Assembly: GCA_963739085.1 (NCBI GenBank)
Contig: CAVTZA010000016.1
Location: forward strand, 62,001-126,000
Length of the DNA: 64,000 nt
Reading direction: 5' to 3'
Source: DATFQE01 sp963739085
Lineage (GTDB): Bacteria > Actinomycetota > Thermoleophilia > Gaiellales > Gaiellaceae
In this document: positions 18,611 through 27,456 of the stretch, piece by piece
How the letters are laid out: each line of letters begins with the position of its first letter
Numbering within the stretch: the first letter of the stretch is position 1
Position numbers and translations under genes: made by a program
Notes under the pieces: model-generated
What the model saw: only the letters and a program-made list of their open reading frames with translations
Database searches by the model: none
What the model was told of the DNA's origin: nothing

Positions 18611-20248
18611 TTGGGCCGGTTGCGCCGGTTGGGGGCCCTCATTGCGCTCGCTCTGGTTGGCCCCGTGACATCGGCCGCCGCAGCGACCGCTGCGCCCGCC
18701 GAGCTTCTGCGCGCCGGACCTGAAGCTCCGGCGCGCACGATCCAGTCGCTGGGCTCGCACCCGTTCGCGATCGTCGACCTCGAGACGCCTGGCTCCGCCG
18801 CCGAAGTGACGTTGGCGCTCGCCGGCGGCAAGTCGGTCGCACGCAGGTTCGGCGTCTGGCGCCTGCGCACGCTCGCCGCCCGCCGCGTGCTCCCGGCGCT
18901 TCGGCGCGGCGGCTTCATCCACGTCGTCGAGCCAGACCTGCCCATCCAGTACTTCCACCACACGACCTCCGGCGACCCGCTGCTCCCGAACGAGTGGTGG
19001 TTCGCAGCGGTCGGCGCGGACCGCGTCGAGCCGCCCGGCCCGGGCAAGCCGGTAACGGTGATCGACTCCGGTCTCGACCAGACGCACCAGGAGTTCGCCG
19101 GCCGCGTGGGCGTCGAGGCTTTGAACACGCAAGTGCTGGCCGCGAACGACGGGTACCCGCACGGCACCGCCGTCAGCTCGGTCGTGGGCGCGCCGGCGAA
19201 CGGGCTCGGCGTCGTCGGCGTCTACCCGGACGCCTCGCTGCGCGTCTGGGACGCGGACGGGGGCGGCTCGCTCAGCACGTCCGGTGTGATCGCCGGCCTC
19301 GACGCCGCCATTCGCCGCGGGCCGAGCGTGATCAGCCTCAGCCTCGGCGTCGGGTCGAGCCAGGTGCTCGAGGACCTCGTCAACGCCGCCTACGGCTCGG
19401 GCTCGCTCGTCGTCGCCGCGGTCGGGAACGACCGGCTGCTGGGCAGCCGGCCGAGCATCCCTGCCTCGCTGCCCCACGTCCTGACGATCGCGGGGACCGA
19501 CCAGACCGGGACCGTCGCGTCGTTCTCGAGCCGCTCGGAGGCCACCGACCTCGCCGCGCCGGCCACGGACATCCCGGTCGCCGTCCCGCCCGGCACCGAC
19601 CCGACCGGCTACACGCTCTTCGACGGCACCAGCTTCTCGACCCCGCTCGTCTCCGGCGCGACCGCCTGGGTGTGGACGTCCAGGCCGACGCTCGACAACA
19701 CGCAGGTGTTCGAGCTGATGCGCGCGTCGGCCCGCGACATCGCGCCGCCGGGGCCAGACGCGGACACGGGCTTCGGGATGCTCGACATCCCGAAGGCGCT
19801 CTCGCTGCCCGCCCCGGCGTCCGACCCGCAGGAGCCGAACGACGACATCCGGCACGTGCGCGCCGGCGGCCTCTTCCGCCAGGCGACCCCCGGGCTCACC
19901 CGGCCCGGGCACTCCAAGACGAACATCGCCGCCCGCCTGGATGCGACCGAGGACCTCGAGGACGTCTACCGCGTGTGGGTGCCGGGCCGGCGCACGGTGA
20001 CGGCCACGCTCCGCCCGAACGGCAACGCGCAGCTCGCCGCCTGGGGCCCGAAGACGAAGACCGTGTTCGAGCGCGGACCGGCCTTCAAGCGCGACCTGGT
20101 GGACCTGAGCCAGAAGAAGGGCTCGAGCCGCGAGGTCGTCCACCTGCGGAACACGTCCAAGCGCGGCGCCTACTACTTCCTCGACGTGTTCCCAGGCCGC
20201 GACGTCAGACGCGTCGCGTACCGGCTCTCCGCCACAACCCAGCGTTAA
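18611..20248 (+). CDS. Secreted subtilisin-like (S8) serine protease
   Basis: About 545 residues. A signal peptide (RRLGALIALALVGPVTSAAA) is followed by a ~110-residue propeptide-like region and an S8 catalytic domain: Asp152 in TVIDSGLD, His184 in YPHGTAVSS, oxyanion Asn273 in AVGND and Ser341 in DGTSFSTPLVSGA. The region after ~375 (DPQEPNDDI) resembles a PPC-like beta-sandwich. No ATG is available; TTG at 18611, 18620 or 18629 can start it and I took the first. The gene splits the fol cluster and runs against it, suggesting later insertion. All catalytic residues are present. Confidence 0.88.
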   Translation: MGRLRRLGALIALALVGPVTSAAAATAAPAELLRAGPEAPARTIQSLGSHPFAIVDLETPGSAAEVTLALAGGKSVARRFGVWRLRTLAARRVLPALRRGGFIHVVEPDLPIQYFHHTTSGDPLLPNEWWFAAVGADRVEPPGPGKPVTVIDSGLDQTHQEFAGRVGVEALNTQVLAANDGYPHGTAVSSVVGAPANGLGVVGVYPDASLRVWDADGGGSLSTSGVIAGLDAAIRRGPSVISLSLGVGSSQVLEDLVNAAYGSGSLVVAAVGNDRLLGSRPSIPASLPHVLTIAGTDQTGTVASFSSRSEATDLAAPATDIPVAVPPGTDPTGYTLFDGTSFSTPLVSGATAWVWTSRPTLDNTQVFELMRASARDIAPPGPDADTGFGMLDIPKALSLPAPASDPQEPNDDIRHVRAGGLFRQATPGLTRPGHSKTNIAARLDATEDLEDVYRVWVPGRRTVTATLRPNGNAQLAAWGPKTKTVFERGPAFKRDLVDLSQKKGSSREVVHLRNTSKRGAYYFLDVFPGRDVRRVAYRLSATTQR

Positions 20249-20281
20249 CGACGGCCTGGGTACCGCGGGCGACCTACCGCG

Positions 20282-20629
20282 TCAGCGTCGCCGTTCGACC
20301 GTCGCCGCCGCCCAGTCGACGGGGACGCCGTACGGCTTCGTCTTGCGGACGCGGACTCGCACGCGCTCGACGTCGAAGCGGGCCAGCAGGAGGTCCGCGA
20401 CGGCCGCCGCCAGCGCCTCGAGCAGGTCGAAGTGCTTTCCGTCCGACACCACCCGCACGAGCTCGGCCACCTCGCGGTAGTCGACGGTGTCCTCGATCCG
20501 GTCCGACACCGCCTCGTCCGAGGTCTCCAGCTCGACGTCGTAGAGGAAGGTCTGCCCGACCCGTTCCTCGGGGAGCAGGCCGTGGCGGCCGAAGACCTGG
20601 AGGCCGTTGAGCTCGACCAGGATCGTCAC
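20282..20629 (-). CDS. folB: Dihydroneopterin aldolase
   Basis: 115-residue folate-pathway enzyme producing 6-hydroxymethyl-dihydropterin, the substrate of FolK. Typical features: VELNGLQVFGRHGLLPEERVG with the pterin-site residues, DTVDYREVAELV, FDLLEALAAAVADLLLA containing the catalytic-site Glu, and the closing VRVRKTKPYG where the conserved Lys lies. GTG start at 20629, 9 nt after folP, so cotranscribed. Normal length. Confidence 0.95.
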   Translation of the reverse strand: MTILVELNGLQVFGRHGLLPEERVGQTFLYDVELETSDEAVSDRIEDTVDYREVAELVRVVSDGKHFDLLEALAAAVADLLLARFDVERVRVRVRKTKPYGVPVDWAAATVERRR

Positions 20630-20638
20630 CGCCGCACC

Positions 20639-21520
20639 CTACGAGGGCGACAGGCCGGCTGCGGCCGGGTCGGCGACGGCGTGCGCTGCCGTGAGCGCCT
20701 CGACGTGCTCGCGCACGTCGTGGACCCGCAGGATCGAGGCGCCGCGCTCGTAGGCGGCGACGGCGGCGCCGATGCTCGCGCCGAGCGGGCCGGTCGTCGC
20801 GTCGGCATCGCCCAGCAGGCGCCCGAGCGTGCGCTTGCGCGAGAAGCCGATCACGACCGGCCTGCCGAGGCCGACGAGGACGTCCAGACGCCGCACCAGC
20901 TCGAAGTTGTGCTGCGCGGTCTTGCCGAAGCCGATTCCAGGATCGAGACAGATCCGTTCCTCGGGGATGCCGGCGTCGACCGCGAAGCGAAGCCGCTGCT
21001 CGAGGAAGGCCGCGACCTCGGAGACGACGTCCTCGTAGACGGGGTCGACCTGCATCGTCCGCGGCTCGCCGCGCATGTGCATGAGGCAGAGGAAAGCGTT
21101 CGATCCGGCCACGACGCCGGCGAGGTCCGGGTCGCCGCGCAGCGCCGTCACGTCGTTCACGAGCTCGGCACCTAGCGCGAGCGCGCGCCTGGCCACCTCC
21201 GCCTTGGCGGTGTCGATCGACACCGCGAGCTCGCCGGCGATCGCCTCCAGCACAGGCACGACGCGGCGCAGCTCCTCGTCCAATGGGACGGCGTCCGAGC
21301 CGGGGCGGGTGGACTCGCCGCCGACGTCGACGAGCGCAGCCCCTTCGGCCACCATGCGGCGCGCCGAGGCGATCGCCGTGCCGGCATCGAAGTTCGCCCC
21401 GCCGTCCGAGAACGAGTCGGGAGTGACGTTGACGACGCCCATCACCGAGGGGCGCGGAAAGCGATCCTCGACGGCCGTCACGGAGCGAAGGCTACTGCGC
21501 CGCTTGCGCCTCGCAGCCAT
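20639..21520 (-). CDS. folP: Dihydropteroate synthase
   Basis: Joins hydroxymethyl-dihydropterin diphosphate with p-aminobenzoate; the target of sulfonamides. 293 residues, TIM barrel. Signatures: MGVVNVTPDSFSDGG, VDVGGESTRPGSD, CLDPGIGFGKTAQHN and VIGFSRKRTLG. The first ~25 residues (Arg-rich) precede the core, so a later start near MGVVNV is possible. Upstream lies ftsH; the usual folE between ftsH and folP is absent. Confidence 0.95.
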   Translation of the reverse strand: MAARRKRRSSLRSVTAVEDRFPRPSVMGVVNVTPDSFSDGGANFDAGTAIASARRMVAEGAALVDVGGESTRPGSDAVPLDEELRRVVPVLEAIAGELAVSIDTAKAEVARRALALGAELVNDVTALRGDPDLAGVVAGSNAFLCLMHMRGEPRTMQVDPVYEDVVSEVAAFLEQRLRFAVDAGIPEERICLDPGIGFGKTAQHNFELVRRLDVLVGLGRPVVIGFSRKRTLGRLLGDADATTGPLGASIGAAVAAYERGASILRVHDVREHVEALTAAHAVADPAAAGLSPS

Positions 21521-21692
21521 GCCGCGCGCGCAATCCGCGCCGCCGGGCGTGCCCCTAACTCTGTTGACGCGTGATTCGGGGGACCCCTAGACCCCCGCCG
21601 GGGCTCACGCTAGCGGCGAACGACGCACCCATCTGCGTCGAGACCGTGCCGAATTGGCGCCGCGCCAAGGCGAGACGCCGAGCGAACGAGAA

Positions 21693-23651
21693 CTAGCTCT
21701 TCGCGCCTTCGGGCGGCGGCGGCTGCATCGTGGCGCCGGGAAGCGGGAACGGCCGCGGCTTGGGCGCCCGGCGCTTCTTCTCGGCGGTCGCGCCTTCCTC
21801 GCCCGGAACGGGCGCCGGCTCGTCGCCGAACACGACTTCCACGGCCTCGCCCTCGAGCAGCTGGACGAACTGATCCTTGTCGATCGTCTCGCGCTCGATG
21901 AGGATGCCCGAGATCCGATGGAGGTCCTCCATGTGCTTCTGGAGCACCTGGCGGGCAAGCGTGTGCGCCTCCTCGATCACGCGCCGGATCTCGTCGTCGA
22001 TCTCGCGCGCGATCTCCTCCGAGTAGTCGGGCTCCGCCGACATCTCGCGGCCCAGGAACGGCATGTCCTGGTTGCGGCCGAGAACGCGCGGTCCGAGCTT
22101 CTCGCTCATGCCGTAGCGCATGATCATCTGCTTCGCCGTGGACGTGACCTTCTCGAGGTCGTTCGCTGCGCCGGTCGTCACCTCGTTGAAGACGAGCTCC
22201 TCGGCCGCGCGACCGCCGAGCGTCATCGCGAGCTGCTCCATCAGCGCCCGCTTCGTCGTCAGGTACCGGTCCTCGCGCGGCAGCGAGATCGTGTAGCCGA
22301 GCGCCTGCCCGCGGCTGATGATCGAGATCTTGTGCACCTCGTCGGTGTGCTCGAGATAGTGGCCGACGAGGGCATGGCCCATCTCGTGGTAGGCGGTGAT
22401 CTTCCGCTCCTCCTCGGAGAAGAGCCGCGTCTTCTTCTCAGGCCCGGCGATGACGCGCATGATCCCCTCCTCGAGCTCCTCCTGCCCGATCGTCTTCCGC
22501 CCGCGCCGCGCCGACAGCAGAGCCGCCTCGTTGACGAGGTTGGCCAGGTCGGCGCCCGTGAACCCGGGCGTTCCGGCTGCGAGCGTGTCGAGGTCGATCG
22601 ACGGGTCGAGCGGCTTGCCCTTGGCGTGCACCTCGAGGATCTTGCGCCGGCCGTTGCGGTCGGGCCGGTCGACGACGATCTGCCGGTCGAAGCGGCCCGG
22701 GCGCAGGAGCGCGGGGTCGAGGATGTCGGGCCGGTTCGTGGCGGCGATCAGGATGATGTTGTCCTTCAGCTCGAACCCGTCCATCTCGACGAGGAGCTGG
22801 TTCAGCGTCTGCTCGCGCTCGTCGTGCCCGCCGCCCAGGCCGGCGCCGCGATGTCGGCCGACGGCGTCGATCTCGTCCATGAACACGATGCACGGCGACG
22901 ACTGCTTCGCCTGCTCGAACAGGTCGCGCACACGGGACGCTCCGACGCCGACGAACATCTCGACGAAGTCGGAACCGGAGATCGAGAAGAACGGCACACC
23001 GGCCTCGCCCGCGACCGCACGGGCCAGGAGCGTCTTACCGGTGCCGGGCGGCCCGTAGAGCAACACGCCCTTGGGGATCCGAGCGCCGAGGGCCTGGAAC
23101 TTCTTCGGGTTCTCGAGGAACTCCTTGATCTCCTGGAGCTCCTCCACCGCCTCGTCCACGCCGGCCACGTCCTTGAAGCCGATCTTGGGCGAGTCGGGCG
23201 TCATCCGCTTCGCGCGCGACTTGCCGAAGCTCATCACCTTCGACCCGCCGCCCTGGACCTGGTTCATCAGGAAGATCCAGAAGCCGAAGAGCAGGACGAA
23301 CGGCAGCAGCGACGTCAGGATCGTCCACCACGGCGACGAGCCCGTGCCCTTCGAGTCGTAGAGCACGTCGTTCTTCTGCAGGTGATCCTCGAGCTGCACC
23401 AGCGACTCGTCGCTCGGATAGTTGACGTTGAACTTGTCGCTGTTCCGGAGCTCGACGGAGGCACGCTGCTTGTTCGGGTCGAGCACGATCTCCTTGATCG
23501 AATCCGGCTGTTGCTCGACTCGCTGGATCAGCTGCGAGTAGGTCTGCTTCTTCTCGTTCTTCTGTCCGCCCATGAGCGTCTGGCTCGCCAAATAGACGAG
23601 CAGGACGATCACGATCAGCGGGAAAAGCGCGCTACGAAAGAAACGATTCAA
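21693..23651 (-). CDS. ftsH: ATP-dependent zinc metalloprotease FtsH
   Basis: 652-residue membrane AAA+ protease. Two transmembrane helices (FPLIVIVLLVYLASQTLM and ILTSLLPFVLLFGFWIFLM) flank a small extracytoplasmic domain; then the AAA domain with Walker A YGPPGTGKTLLA, Walker B IVFMDEIDAVG and the second region of homology (ATNRPDILDPALLRPGRFD), and the protease domain with the zinc motif HEMGH (HExxH kept). A Pro-rich tail ends the protein. TTG start at 23651 with GGAGG 7 nt upstream. It follows hpt and tilS, the common tilS-hpt-ftsH order. Confidence 0.97.
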   Translation of the reverse strand: MNRFFRSALFPLIVIVLLVYLASQTLMGGQKNEKKQTYSQLIQRVEQQPDSIKEIVLDPNKQRASVELRNSDKFNVNYPSDESLVQLEDHLQKNDVLYDSKGTGSSPWWTILTSLLPFVLLFGFWIFLMNQVQGGGSKVMSFGKSRAKRMTPDSPKIGFKDVAGVDEAVEELQEIKEFLENPKKFQALGARIPKGVLLYGPPGTGKTLLARAVAGEAGVPFFSISGSDFVEMFVGVGASRVRDLFEQAKQSSPCIVFMDEIDAVGRHRGAGLGGGHDEREQTLNQLLVEMDGFELKDNIILIAATNRPDILDPALLRPGRFDRQIVVDRPDRNGRRKILEVHAKGKPLDPSIDLDTLAAGTPGFTGADLANLVNEAALLSARRGRKTIGQEELEEGIMRVIAGPEKKTRLFSEEERKITAYHEMGHALVGHYLEHTDEVHKISIISRGQALGYTISLPREDRYLTTKRALMEQLAMTLGGRAAEELVFNEVTTGAANDLEKVTSTAKQMIMRYGMSEKLGPRVLGRNQDMPFLGREMSAEPDYSEEIAREIDDEIRRVIEEAHTLARQVLQKHMEDLHRISGILIERETIDKDQFVQLLEGEAVEVVFGDEPAPVPGEEGATAEKKRRAPKPRPFPLPGATMQPPPPEGAKS

Positions 23652-23713
23652 GGGTGGCCTCCGACCCAGGGTAGCAGTGAGTACTCGCCAAACCCACCGC
23701 GGCGGCGGGCTCC

Positions 23714-24277
23714 TTACTCCCCTTCGGAAACGAGATCCGCGTTCAGTACCCCGACATAGGGGAGATTGCGATAGCGCTCCCCAAAGTCGAGCCCATAACC
23801 GATGACGAAGCGGTTCGGGATCTCGAAGCCGACATAGCGCACCGGAACCTCGATCTCCCGCCTCGAGGGCTTCGTCATCAGCGCGCAGATCTCGAGCGAC
23901 GCGGGCTCACGCGAGCGCAGGTTTCGCATCAGGTACGAAAGGGTCAGGCCCGAGTCGATGATGTCCTCGACAACCAGCACGTGGCGTCCTTTGATGTTCA
24001 TGTCGAGGTCCTTCAGGATCCGCACGACGCCGGAGGAGTCGGTCTGGCCGCCGTAGCTGGAGATCGCCATGAAGTCGATCTCGCACGGGACCGAGAGCCG
24101 GCGCATCAGGTCGGCCATGAAGAAGACGGCGCCCTTGAGCACGCCGATGAGCAGCAGGTCGCGATCCCCGTAGTCGGCCGAGATCTCGTCGCCGAGCTCG
24201 GCGATCCGGCGCTGCAATGCCTCCTCCTCGATGAGGATCTCGGAGACGTCGCGTTCCAGCTCCATGCTCACGCTCAC
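23714..24277 (-). CDS. hpt: Hypoxanthine phosphoribosyltransferase
   Basis: Purine salvage enzyme of 187 residues. PRPP-binding loop VLVVEDIIDSGLTLSYL with the Glu-Asp pair, the N-terminal LLLIGVLKGAVFFMADL, the flexible loop MAISSYGGQTDSSG and the base-binding GLDFGERYRNLPYVGV are present. GTG start at 24277 overlaps the tilS stop (GTGA). In many bacteria Hpt and TilS are physically and genetically linked with FtsH, as here. Confidence 0.95.
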   Translation of the reverse strand: MSVSMELERDVSEILIEEEALQRRIAELGDEISADYGDRDLLLIGVLKGAVFFMADLMRRLSVPCEIDFMAISSYGGQTDSSGVVRILKDLDMNIKGRHVLVVEDIIDSGLTLSYLMRNLRSREPASLEICALMTKPSRREIEVPVRYVGFEIPNRFVIGYGLDFGERYRNLPYVGVLNADLVSEGE

Positions 24278-25263
24278 GTGTCGTCCCTCACGGCGTCCAC
24301 CGTACCCTCGTAGCCGGGGGCCTCGACGACACCGGGCACGGCGACCACCTCGTCGCCGCGGACCACGAGCGGCCAGGCCTCGCGCTGGGAGCGCGGCACC
24401 TTCGCGTCGACGAACACATCCTGAATCTTCCTCCTACGCCCCGCGAGGCGGTCGCCCGGACGCCATCCGCGTACCTTAAGGCCTGCCAGCGACGACCGAA
24501 TCCTCCACGGCCCCCAGCGCACTTCGCCCTGCAGCGCGACCGGCCCGCGCTCCAGCCACACGCCGTCGTACTCGCGCACGGCGACGACGCCGCTGCCCAG
24601 GTCGAGCCTCGCCGTGCCGACCGGAGCGTCGAGAAACTCGGCGAGCGACGGCGAGATCGTCCTGCGCTCCGCCAGGCGGAGCAGGTTCGCGTCGGCGTTC
24701 GGATCGAGCTCGCGCAGGCGCGGCAGCAGCTCGCGCCGGATGAAGCCGCGCTTCGTGTCCGCGTTGGAGCTGTCCAGCCGACACGGGAGCCCGACCGCCT
24801 CGCAGTAGGCGCGCGTCTCCTCGGCCCAGCGCCCAAGCAGCGGCCTGACCACGCCGTCCTCGCGCCGGCGCTTGATTCCTCCGGGCGCACCGCTGGTGGC
24901 GACGCGGAAGAGCACGGTCTCGACCTGATCCGACGCGGTGTGGCCGGTCGCCCTGAGGCGATCGGTCGCGAATGAGTAGCGGATGCCGCGTAGCTCGTCC
25001 TCGGTCGTCCCGCCCCGCCCGTCGACCACCTCGGCGGCGAGGTGCTCACGGCAGAACCGCGCGTCTTCGTCGGACTCCCGCCCGCGCAGCCCGTGGTCGA
25101 CGTGCAAGCCGCTCACGCCGTAGCCGAGCTCGCGCAGAACGTGCCACAGGCAGGTCGAGTCGGGCCCGCCGGACACGAGGCAGACGACCTCGCCGCCCGC
25201 AGGGATCAGCTCGTGGCGGCGGATGTCGGCCTCGACCAGCTCGCGGATCCGGGTCGGATCCAT
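24274..25263 (-). CDS. tilS: tRNA(Ile)-lysidine synthetase
   Basis: Modifies C34 of the CAU-anticodon tRNA-Ile to lysidine so that it reads AUA. 329 residues: the PP-loop ATPase motif CLVSGGPDSTCLWHVL, GLHVDHGLRGRESDEDARF, the substrate region ATGHTASDQVETVLFR, and a C-terminal substrate-binding domain with GWRPGDRLAGRRRKIQDVF. ATG at 25263. First gene of the tilS-hpt-ftsH run, 13 nt after a small membrane-protein gene. Confidence 0.95.
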   Translation of the reverse strand: MDPTRIRELVEADIRRHELIPAGGEVVCLVSGGPDSTCLWHVLRELGYGVSGLHVDHGLRGRESDEDARFCREHLAAEVVDGRGGTTEDELRGIRYSFATDRLRATGHTASDQVETVLFRVATSGAPGGIKRRREDGVVRPLLGRWAEETRAYCEAVGLPCRLDSSNADTKRGFIRRELLPRLRELDPNADANLLRLAERRTISPSLAEFLDAPVGTARLDLGSGVVAVREYDGVWLERGPVALQGEVRWGPWRIRSSLAGLKVRGWRPGDRLAGRRRKIQDVFVDAKVPRSQREAWPLVVRGDEVVAVPGVVEAPGYEGTVDAVRDDT

Positions 25264-25276
25264 GCCCCGAATTGTC

Positions 25277-25438
25277 TCAGCGATCGAACGGGCCGGGCAT
25301 GTAGCCCGGGGGTCGCCGCGGGTCGGGCGGCGGCGGAGGCGGCCGGCCCGGCCGGTTCGCGAGCCTCGACGCCGCCTCGAGGACGGCCCAGCGCCCGATC
25401 CACGCGAGTGCAGCGAGGAGGAGCAGGCGCCTGATCAC
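25277..25438 (-). CDS. 53-residue proline-rich membrane protein
   Basis: GTG at 25438 overlaps the TGA of the histidine phosphatase gene (GTGA). The product starts MIRRLLLLAALAWIGRWAVL, one membrane helix, followed by a short linker and a proline-rich tail (RPPPPPPDPRRPPGY). No family recognised. The tight overlap and the 13-nt gap to tilS argue that it is a translated operon member rather than chance. Confidence 0.6.
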   Translation of the reverse strand: MIRRLLLLAALAWIGRWAVLEAASRLANRPGRPPPPPPDPRRPPGYMPGPFDR

Positions 25439-26013
25439 CAGGTCGGCGCTGCGGTCCAGGTTTCGAGCCGCTCGACCGCGGCCTCGAGCTCGTCGCGCGA
25501 CAGTCGGTACGGGGTGACGTAGTCGAACTGGTCGATGCGCCGGCGTGGCCCGCCGACGACGTACGCCATCGGCAGCGCATGCCCGACGACGAGAACAGTG
25601 CCCTCGGGACGCTCGAGGACACGCCGGTAGCCGCGCGCGAGGCGCGCGGCGACGGCGAGACGGCTCTCGCCGCCACCCGGCGGCTCGTCGGCTGAGCCGT
25701 GCGCCCACGCCCAAGTGCGGAAGTCGTCGAGCGATCCTCCTTCGAAGCGACCCGCCCGCGGATCGTTCAGCTCCGGAACGACGACGATCGCAACCTCGCG
25801 CCCGGTGAGCGCGAGCTCGGCGGTTCGGCGTGTGCGCGCGAACTCGGTCACGACGCAGAGGTGGATCGAGTCGCCGGCCAGGGCCTTGCCGAGCGCACGC
25901 GCCTGCTCCTCGCCTGCCGGAGTCAGCCCGACAGCGATCGCAGGGTCGCTCGAGACGGCTGCTCGAGCCGAGAACTCGCTCTCGGCATGGCGGACGAGGA
26001 TCACACGCTCCAC
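25435..26013 (-). CDS. Histidine phosphatase (phosphoglycerate mutase-like)
   Basis: 192-residue member of the histidine phosphatase superfamily. The N-terminal RHG-type motif is ILVRHAESEF with the catalytic His, the second conserved Arg is in TEFARTRRTAE, and the second His is in VLVVGHALPMAYV. The central acidic pocket (LNDPRAGRFEGGSLDDF) is that of a small-molecule phosphatase rather than dPGM. GTG start at 26013 gives the motif near the N-terminus. Substrate unknown. Coupled to the small proline-rich membrane protein. Confidence 0.85.
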   Translation of the reverse strand: MERVILVRHAESEFSARAAVSSDPAIAVGLTPAGEEQARALGKALAGDSIHLCVVTEFARTRRTAELALTGREVAIVVVPELNDPRAGRFEGGSLDDFRTWAWAHGSADEPPGGGESRLAVAARLARGYRRVLERPEGTVLVVGHALPMAYVVGGPRRRIDQFDYVTPYRLSRDELEAAVERLETWTAAPTW

Positions 26014-26130
26014 ACCGGCGGAGGCTACTCCGCGATCTTGACTTCGAGACGCGCGTGATAGGAGACTCCGCTCACCGAGAGGCGGCGCGCGCCCGCCCAT
26101 TGCGATCTCGGGGGGAGAGGGAGGATCCCC

Positions 26131-26610
26131 ATGATCCGCAAGACGCTCGCTGGGGCCGTCGTAGTCGCGGCAGCCGCAGCACTGTTCGTCTCGACTGCGG
26201 CAGCGGACAAGCCGGTCACCGTGCCGTCGCCGTTCTCCGACGAGACCGGAAGGTACTGCGCGGACTTCGACGTGCTCGTCCACGCGACCACGAACATGGG
26301 AAGGACGCACATCTTCAGCAGTGGAGCGATCCTGTTCACGGGAGCGCTGAAGGTCGAGGTCACGAACGTCGAGTCGGGCAAGACGGTGGCGCTGAACATC
26401 TCCGGGCCCGGAAGAATCTCCACATCCGGGGACGTCCTGACCGGGACTGGGCCGTGGCTCTTCTTCGGCGAGGCAGGGTTCTTCGGGCCCGGCTCGCCGC
26501 CGGAGCTCAGCACGAACGACGGCCGCTTCGAGATCGACCTCGCCGACGGCTCGTTCATCAGCCGGATCGGCAAGAGCGTGGATCTCTGCCCGCTGCTCGC
26601 TGCGGACTGA
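26131..26610 (+). CDS. Secreted protein of unknown function
   Basis: 159 residues beginning with a clear signal peptide (MIRKTLAGAVVVAAAAALFV, cleavage near AAA-DK). The mature part of ~130 residues is beta-rich with alternating hydrophobic positions (AILFTGALKVEVTNVESGK, RFEIDLADGSFISRIG) and two Cys that could form a disulfide. No family recognised. A strong ribosome binding site (GGGAGAGGGAGG) precedes the ATG, so it is likely well expressed. A hairpin terminator follows. Confidence 0.75.
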   Translation: MIRKTLAGAVVVAAAAALFVSTAAADKPVTVPSPFSDETGRYCADFDVLVHATTNMGRTHIFSSGAILFTGALKVEVTNVESGKTVALNISGPGRISTSGDVLTGTGPWLFFGEAGFFGPGSPPELSTNDGRFEIDLADGSFISRIGKSVDLCPLLAAD

Positions 26611-26621
26611 ACGCGTTGCCA

Positions 26622-26652
26622 GGAGGGCGGTCGACGCCGCCGGCCGCCCTCC
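26622..26652. terminator. Bidirectional hairpin between convergent genes
   Basis: GGAGGGCGG (26622-26630) is perfectly complementary to CCGCCCTCC (26644-26652), a 9-bp GC stem with a 13-nt loop. It fills the 43-nt gap between the secreted-protein gene and the convergent GNAT gene. Confidence 0.6.
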
Positions 26653-26653
26653 C

Positions 26654-27436
26654 TCAGAAGAGCAGCGAGCGGTAGGCGCCGCGCTGGCGCATGCCGATCG
26701 CCTCGTAGACGCGGATCGCCGGCGCGTTCTCGGCGCGCACGAACAGGCAGACGCGAGGCACCCGTCTCAGCAGCAGGCAGACGAGGTCGCGCATCCCGCG
26801 CTGGGCGTTCCCACGGCCGCGTACCTCCGGATCGACCCACACCTGCTGGATCTGGACCGCGCTCGGCGTCCAGGCCGACGCCTCCGCCTTGAAGAGGATC
26901 GTGCCGTTCTCCTGCCAGAGCCACGAGCGCCCCTCCTCGATCTGGGCTCGCGTCCGCCAGCGGAAGCCCTCGGGGTCCCGGCGCAGCGGATCGACCCCGA
27001 TCTCCTCGAAGTGCGTCCGCGCGCAGGCGGGCACGAGCAGCTCGAGGTCCCCGGTCGTTGCCGCCCGGAGCCCGGTCTCACCCGGCTCGGGCGGCTCTTC
27101 GATCACGAAGACCGGCTGACCGGGCCGGTCCGCCCGCGGCGGTGGCATTCGATGCCGCGCCACCTCCCAGAGCTCGGCGACCGCCCGCTCGTCGCCGATG
27201 ATCATCAGCGGCTTCCCGCGGGCGGCCGCGGCCCCGAACACCGCGCAGTCCGCGCCCGAGGGGACGACGTTGGCGCCCACGTGGCAGAGAGCAGTGAGGT
27301 GCCCGTCCGTTTCGACCGCGTGGAACCGGCCGAGACCGCGCCTGGCAACGTCCTCCAGGAAGACCCGCTCGACGGGGTCGGCGGCGCAGAACTCGAGCAC
27401 CTGCGCCAGCGGTGGATCCGAGACCGTGGCGGACAC
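26654..27436 (-). CDS. GNAT acetyltransferase with N-terminal extension
   Basis: 260 residues. The C-terminal half is a GNAT domain with the acetyl-CoA motif QVWVDPEVRGRGNAQRGMRD and the closing FVRAENAPAIRVYEAIGM. The N-terminal ~130 residues (CAADPVERVFLEDVARRGLG, LCHVGANVVPSG) match the N-terminal domain of DUF4081-type two-domain acetyltransferases in actinobacteria, as far as I recall. GTG at 27436 chosen because the fold begins just after. Substrate unknown. The CGNR gene lies 20 nt upstream on the same strand. Confidence 0.8.
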   Translation of the reverse strand: MSATVSDPPLAQVLEFCAADPVERVFLEDVARRGLGRFHAVETDGHLTALCHVGANVVPSGADCAVFGAAAARGKPLMIIGDERAVAELWEVARHRMPPPRADRPGQPVFVIEEPPEPGETGLRAATTGDLELLVPACARTHFEEIGVDPLRRDPEGFRWRTRAQIEEGRSWLWQENGTILFKAEASAWTPSAVQIQQVWVDPEVRGRGNAQRGMRDLVCLLLRRVPRVCLFVRAENAPAIRVYEAIGMRQRGAYRSLLF

Positions 27437-27456
27437 GGCCGCAACTGTAGGCAGAC

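Noticed and set aside
22380..22400. FtsH zinc motif HEMGH as a defective site
   Set aside because: HExxH is kept; Met in place of the usual Ala is a tolerated variation and the rest of the protease domain is intact.
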